Shown: in pieces, positions 59,589 through 64,000 of the stretch
Layout: each line of letters opens with the position of its first letter
How positions within the stretch are numbered: position 1 is the first letter of the stretch
From: Prevotellaceae bacterium UBA2744
GTDB lineage: Bacteria; Bacteroidota; Bacteroidia; Bacteroidales; Bacteroidaceae
Direction of reading: 5' to 3'
Assembly: GCA_002353575.1 (NCBI GenBank)
Contig: DEJQ01000026.1
Span: 80,978 to 144,977, forward strand
Length of the DNA: 64,000 nt
Program-made: the position numbers and the translations under genes
The notes under the pieces: model-generated
Told to the model about the DNA's origin: nothing
The model's input: the letters and a program-made list of their open reading frames with translations, nothing else
The model's database searches: none

Positions 59589-62500
59589 TTATTTATTCAG
59601 GTATTTTTTGCCGTTCTTGATTACTATGCCCTTGTAGTCTTTGGTCACTACCTGACCATTCAGGTTGTATAGAACTGCATTGTCATCAGACTTCAAACTT
59701 CCGCCGTCAAACATCTCTGCGATTCCCGTAGCTGCAGGATCTTCGAAGACGATATTCAGAACCTTCACGCCAACAGTAGAAGCATCCAAGTATGACTTGC
59801 CTGCAGCGATGTTCATCGGTTTGCTTTCGGTATAATTCGAGAGGTTGCGGAACTTGGCTTCTCCACTGACATCGTAAAGGACATATTTCTCAGCTCCGTA
59901 GATTGTCGTAGCAGTGGCACATCCTACCAACAGGTTACCTGCAATCTCAGAACCCGTTGCAGCAACGGGGATATTATAAGTTCCGGCAGCACCCTTCAAC
60001 ACAAGACCTGTACCGGCAGCAACAGCTTCGCCTGACTTCGGGGTCAGCACTACATCACCGCCGTTGACTGCACTTGCATAGTAGGCAGTAAGACCATCAG
60101 GAAGATTCTTCAGGTCAAGAGCAAATGGACTTGCAAATGTCGCGTAGCCCGTAGAACCGATTGTGACAGTAACGACGTTTTGAGTCAGCATCACGTCGTC
60201 AAGATTCAGTCTTGAATATCCGCGAGGTGAATTCCAGCATAAACCCCTAATACTACCGATTGCAGCCGTGTTCAGGTTCTCCACTGTCTTCTCCAGTATT
60301 ATAGTTCCTCCGTCATAGCTTGTAACCCTTACGTATAAAGTTGCAGTATTGTTTACAGCATCTATCTTAGTAGCACGTATCAGGAATTTATACCATGTAC
60401 CGTTTGCCAGAGAATATTCTTCGTCATAAGATGTTGTACCAATTGTAGGCTTGTATGTTGTACCGCCTACTGTTGTTGCCTTAAGTTTAAAGAATGGATT
60501 TGTGACTTCATCGTTATCAGTGTTAACCTTCCCCGACTTTGTTCCTACTACAGAAAAGACATTTACAGAGTTGTTCGTACCAGGATTTAATGCCGCAGAG
60601 AAAGCGAGAGTCCAGTTGTCAGAATTCAAACTTGATTCTACACCGAAATCCCAGCGCTGATTACGACTCGCACCACCATCGGGATAATAGAAATCAAAAT
60701 ACTTGGTAGTGTTTAAGTTCGGTGACGTTCCTTGTATAATTGTAACTTCATTCTTCCCATTCCTGGATTTGAAAGTCCATCCATTAGTCTGCATGGTGCT
60801 TGTAATGTCGCCTACAGCATATTTCTCATAATCTTCCGCCAAGAGTGTGAGCGTCTGGATATTATCCCAACCTGCGCCTTCAAAATACAATATGAGTTTG
60901 CCGTCGTAGAAGTAGAGCTCTCCTGAGCCTGCACCTTCAAGCTCTACAGAGGAGATGGGGGTCTCTTTACTTTCTTCTACAACTTCTCCATCAATAGTAA
61001 GAACTGAGAGTGTGCCGAGTGTATATTTTTTCTTTGTTCCAAGACTTGACTTTGCATCAATCTGAATCACCGGCTTCAGGTACTCCGGTCCGTAATTGGT
61101 CCAGGCATCGCCACCGCGGGAGCGAAGCGACAATACTCCGATATTCACTTGGTCCGCCTTGCTGTTCGACGGGTCCATCTGAATAACCAGGCGCGATCCT
61201 TCGTGCATGTTCAGCATACCAAGTGTTGCTGTAGCATAGCTTGCTGCATCAGCATCAGTAATGCCAGCCTGCGACGGATAGAATGTAGAACCGTACTCCA
61301 TAGTGAGCGAATTGCTGATAGTCGGCTTACCATACAACTTGGTGTGGCGGTTCATCCACATAGGACTGCTGCTGAGAGTTCCGCTGAACGCTACAGAACC
61401 TGCCCACACTTCAGTCTTACCAGTGTATGCCTCAGTCACGTCAGGCAGAACCAGCAGTCCGTCGCCCTGCTTTACCAGATTCGTACTGCCTGTAAAGCCG
61501 CTGCCCGTAAGCGTGTGAGTGTAATATGTAGCGGTGATTTCCGGCAAGCCTGTTGCACCTACTGTGCCGTCGGTCTTCACCTTCGTGCCCGTAGTACCGT
61601 TATCGTCAGTTCCCTGCACCCATGACGGTGTATTGATGAATACCGTACTTGGCGAAGCCCCTTCGCCTACGCTGACAGTCATGTTGTTAGTCTCGCAGAG
61701 CATTACTGGGGTTGTATTGGCAGAGGTTATGCTTCCTCCGTTGGCTATCTCCGTGCGTCCGCTATTGGTCAATGGCGGCGGAGCCTGAGTCAAACCCTCC
61801 ATTTCGCCGACGAAATAGCTGGTATGAGGCGGCTGGTTGTATGCCATCATCTGCCATACCATAGCCTGACGGTACTGGTGGTCGTACCAGAGACAAGGCA
61901 GAGAATAGTTTGTTGTGTAACCACTCGTATATACACGGATATTCGATCCGCAGCGCACTACAATCTCCTCGCGCCAGTCACCCATGATGTCACCCTGGAA
62001 ACAAGGATTATTCTTTGAATCATTGTTCATATTACAACCTGACGAGGTAAACAGACGACCTGTGCCAGGCTTTTCCACCTTAGCCTCTCTGGCTGTACCG
62101 GGACTGTTCAGTATCTCATCGCACAAATCTCCATCCCAGTAAATGCGGAAGTTCAAGTCGCCCCAATCAATAAAGTTGTCACCCGAATAAGCCGGAATAG
62201 TAGTATTATTCCGCAGTGAAGCAATCATACCACTGCCGATAGAACGCCCCTGACAGCCGGGATAAGAGTTCGAAAAGTTTCCCATCAGACAGCGTCCGTC
62301 GTCACCCGACTTTCCGTCGCCGTCGGGATTTGTGTGCTTGTAATATACCTCGCTGGTTGTAGCGTTGCGGTAGTTGCTGCCCCAATAAGGGTTGTCTTCC
62401 AGACATCCGAAGAACTCAAGTCCCTTCCTGTATGGGTCGAAGTCGCCTACGTGCTGGGCATCGCCATGCTCATAACCAGTAGTGGAGAGGCCCTTGCCGT

Positions 62501-63764
62501 TATCGTCGATTACCATCGAACCATATACGATTTCATCGCGTCCGTCCTCATCCACATCGGCTATTATAAAATTATGGTAACCATTGCCGAACCAAGGACT
62601 GCTCTTATCCGTACAGTTCCATCTCCAGCGTTCGCTCCACTTATGTGTACCCTTGTCCAGATCCATTGCAATCATCTTGTGGCGGGTATAAATACCACGT
62701 GCCAGGAAAAGACTTGCATGGCGTCCGTCCAAGAACGGAGCACCGAAGAAATACTTCGACGAGCGGTGACCATAGCCATCACCCCAAGTATCTTGTTCAC
62801 TCGTCTCTCCCATATCGCCGTCAAGTCGCTTCAGCGGATATGCCGTCTGCTGATACACAGCACCGGTCTCACCATTCAGATACAAGAGGTATTCGTTCCC
62901 TCTGTGTGTCCATGCATATTGGGCATCAGAATGACTTTGAATTTTATCGCGTGTGTTGGTACTTGTGTTGCCTACGGTATGGGTTACCGTCTTGCCGTCG
63001 CTGCTCAGGATAAGCATATTTTCAGCACCTCGCAACACGACCTCTGCCTTGCCGTCCTCATCCCAGTCGTAGGCAATGATATTGATTTCTGTAGAATTCA
63101 GGCTCACCATATTCGGACCGCAGTCAATACGCCACATCAGCGAAGCTTCGCCTGTCTGCCAGTTCACATCATAGGCGTCGAGCACTACGAACTCTTTGCT
63201 GTCGTAAGCATACATGTCTTTCGCGCCATTATTGGTGCTGGCATCGTACGTGTTCAGTCGCTTAATGATAATTTCGAGTTGTCCGTCGCCGTCGAGGTCA
63301 GCCATCTCAGCATCGTTAGGCTCGTAGTGACTCGTCACATCGTTGCCGTCGCGGTCATAGACCTTGGCAAGGGCTATGTCAAGATAACCTGTTGCACAGC
63401 GGGTGTCACCTAACTTATACACATATTGTGTCCAAGGGGTGATGGCTGTGCACTTCTCCTGTTCCACTCCGTTGACTACAGCAGCCACCTGATATGTGGT
63501 TGCCGGCGGTGCAGACTTTGCATCATTATAGCATGTAGTGGTAAGCTCTGATGCAACCTTCGTACCATTCTTATACAGATTATAGGTCACACCAAAGTAT
63601 TCATCCGCCAAGCGTCGCCAAGTAACCGTATTGCTGGTACTCCCACCGGTAGAACCTGTGGGAATTGCCACCAGACCGCGGTCCAACCGGTCAGTGAAGC
63701 GTTGGGCAGAGGCTGCACAGCATAAGACAATAAGCATTGCCGTGAAATAAAAAAGTCTTTTCAT
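59589..63764 (-). CDS. PL11-type rhamnogalacturonan lyase with extra domains
   Basis: A 1391-residue exported protein; ATG 63764 (MKRLFYFTAML) gives a signal peptide ending in ASA. Residues about 20-640 match family 11 polysaccharide lyases (RLDRGLVAIPTG, NDAEMADLDGDGQLEIIIKR, YDWDEDGKAEVVLRGAENM, GDWREEIVVRCGSNIRVYTSGYTTNY), an eight-bladed propeller with Ca-binding D-x-D-x-D loops that cleaves rhamnogalacturonan I. The rest has a passenger-like beta region, a CBM-like domain, the module ATFASPFALDL and PVAAGTGLVLKG, and the tail YKGIVIKNGKKYLNK. Usual PL11 enzymes are about 600 residues. Confidence 0.87.
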   Translation of the reverse strand: MKRLFYFTAMLIVLCCAASAQRFTDRLDRGLVAIPTGSTGGSTSNTVTWRRLADEYFGVTYNLYKNGTKVASELTTTCYNDAKSAPPATTYQVAAVVNGVEQEKCTAITPWTQYVYKLGDTRCATGYLDIALAKVYDRDGNDVTSHYEPNDAEMADLDGDGQLEIIIKRLNTYDASTNNGAKDMYAYDSKEFVVLDAYDVNWQTGEASLMWRIDCGPNMVSLNSTEINIIAYDWDEDGKAEVVLRGAENMLILSSDGKTVTHTVGNTSTNTRDKIQSHSDAQYAWTHRGNEYLLYLNGETGAVYQQTAYPLKRLDGDMGETSEQDTWGDGYGHRSSKYFFGAPFLDGRHASLFLARGIYTRHKMIAMDLDKGTHKWSERWRWNCTDKSSPWFGNGYHNFIIADVDEDGRDEIVYGSMVIDDNGKGLSTTGYEHGDAQHVGDFDPYRKGLEFFGCLEDNPYWGSNYRNATTSEVYYKHTNPDGDGKSGDDGRCLMGNFSNSYPGCQGRSIGSGMIASLRNNTTIPAYSGDNFIDWGDLNFRIYWDGDLCDEILNSPGTAREAKVEKPGTGRLFTSSGCNMNNDSKNNPCFQGDIMGDWREEIVVRCGSNIRVYTSGYTTNYSLPCLWYDHQYRQAMVWQMMAYNQPPHTSYFVGEMEGLTQAPPPLTNSGRTEIANGGSITSANTTPVMLCETNNMTVSVGEGASPSTVFINTPSWVQGTDDNGTTGTKVKTDGTVGATGLPEITATYYTHTLTGSGFTGSTNLVKQGDGLLVLPDVTEAYTGKTEVWAGSVAFSGTLSSSPMWMNRHTKLYGKPTISNSLTMEYGSTFYPSQAGITDADAASYATATLGMLNMHEGSRLVIQMDPSNSKADQVNIGVLSLRSRGGDAWTNYGPEYLKPVIQIDAKSSLGTKKKYTLGTLSVLTIDGEVVEESKETPISSVELEGAGSGELYFYDGKLILYFEGAGWDNIQTLTLLAEDYEKYAVGDITSTMQTNGWTFKSRNGKNEVTIIQGTSPNLNTTKYFDFYYPDGGASRNQRWDFGVESSLNSDNWTLAFSAALNPGTNNSVNVFSVVGTKSGKVNTDNDEVTNPFFKLKATTVGGTTYKPTIGTTSYDEEYSLANGTWYKFLIRATKIDAVNNTATLYVRVTSYDGGTIILEKTVENLNTAAIGSIRGLCWNSPRGYSRLNLDDVMLTQNVVTVTIGSTGYATFASPFALDLKNLPDGLTAYYASAVNGGDVVLTPKSGEAVAAGTGLVLKGAAGTYNIPVAATGSEIAGNLLVGCATATTIYGAEKYVLYDVSGEAKFRNLSNYTESKPMNIAAGKSYLDASTVGVKVLNIVFEDPAATGIAEMFDGGSLKSDDNAVLYNLNGQVVTKDYKGIVIKNGKKYLNK

Positions 63765-63806
63765 AGATGTGTTAGTAAATTGTAAAAGTGATAAAATGTT
63801 CTGTTG

Positions 63807-63838
63807 CAAAGGTAAACTAAAAATAGGAAACCACCAAA
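63807..63838 (-). promoter_or_regulatory. Promoter of the rhamnogalacturonan lyase gene
   Basis: On the minus strand TTTG (complement of 63835-63838) and TACCTTTG (complement of 63807-63814) are 20 bp apart. The leader is only about 36 nt, unlike those of the other two secreted-protein cassettes. Confidence 0.72.
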
Positions 63839-63873
63839 AATCGCTTACAACTCTTACTTTTTTCGCTTCTCAC

Positions 63874-63955
63874 TCGGAACTGAGTCGGAACTGAGTCGGA
63901 GGAGAGTCACTTGTGGTTAAGGGTTAATGGTTAGCGGTTAAGGGTTAATGGTTAG
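63874..63955. repeat. Short tandem repeats upstream of the lyase gene
   Basis: Two copies of tcggaactgag (63874-63884, 63885-63895) with a partial third, then the 20-mer ggttaagggttaatggttag at 63915-63934 and again at 63936-63955, followed by G/T-rich sequence to the window edge. No gene is visible here. Confidence 0.65.
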
Positions 63956-64000
63956 GTGTTAGTTGTTTGTTGTTAGGTGTTTGTTAGGTAGTTCGCTAAT

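Noticed and set aside
62334..63413. 359-residue plus-strand frame inside the lyase gene
   Set aside because: Antisense to a strongly conserved PL11 domain; no start signal or family match.
1..64000. tRNA, rRNA and CRISPR search by eye
   Set aside because: No T-arm consensus, rRNA segments or regularly spaced repeats were seen; a tRNA could be missed without a covariance search.

Overview
This window is a Bacteroidota chromosome segment, most probably from a Prevotella-like member of the Bacteroidales. The evidence is internal. Many genes have the phylum's promoter type (-33 TTTG, 19-20 bp spacer, -7 TAnnTTTG). Family-level markers are present: DUF4835, DUF4421, DUF4271, a fused SecDF, an ArgF'-type transcarbamylase and DUF3127. 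Large secreted proteins end in short tails that look like type IX secretion C-terminal signals. No rRNA, tRNA, CRISPR array or intact insertion sequence was seen.

Layout. 1-5.8 kb: end of murI, two half-size chromate transporters, a PfkB sugar kinase, a DEAD-box helicase, then a methyltransferase and rpsO on the other strand. 6.2-10.5 kb: two lipoprotein hydrolases and a chimeric RhuM/S24-like gene. 10.8-19.8 kb: acpP, fabF and an in-frame RNase III-HAD phosphatase fusion, then a GH3-family enzyme, an Ig-like lipoprotein and a C-terminal processing protease. 19.8-30.8 kb: recX, argF', lgt, ychF and DUF3127 leftward; dnaN, coaBC, DUF4835 and recN rightward; DUF2520 and purD leftward. 34-49 kb: cysE, an RNA methyltransferase, a tatD-yidD-rnpA-hemD-DUF4271-metK cluster, a pectin-binding-type beta-helix protein, secDF, a nuclease/phosphatase and a rhomboid protease. 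49-64 kb: HU, a lipoprotein, a DUF2264 protein, an Abi_2/HEPN protein, two very large secreted proteins (one a PL11 rhamnogalacturonan lyase) and a double-TonB_C protein.

The most unusual material is a repeated cassette design around the secreted-protein genes, all on the minus strand. Two leaders, about 350-400 nt from inferred start site to ATG, carry homologous ~125-nt RNAs (33837-33961 and 58109-58232) with several stems kept by compensatory changes. Each then leads into a large secreted-protein gene. Directly downstream of three secreted-protein genes lie unannotated 54-56-residue genes of one family (MKKxYxxP at the start, an acidic C-terminus ending in W). Two of the three are followed by a second structured element (30978-31055, 53474-53544) with GNRA-type hairpins and covarying stems, then a terminator. 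A third, orphan copy of that element sits at 51923-51993. I know of no description of this combination.

Other points worth a look: the RNase III-HAD fusion; a long hairpin between acpP and fabF; the RhuM/S24 chimera; a probable small RNA after the Abi gene; and an SSB-like C-terminal tip on the DUF3127 protein, which is transcribed divergently from dnaN through interleaved promoters.
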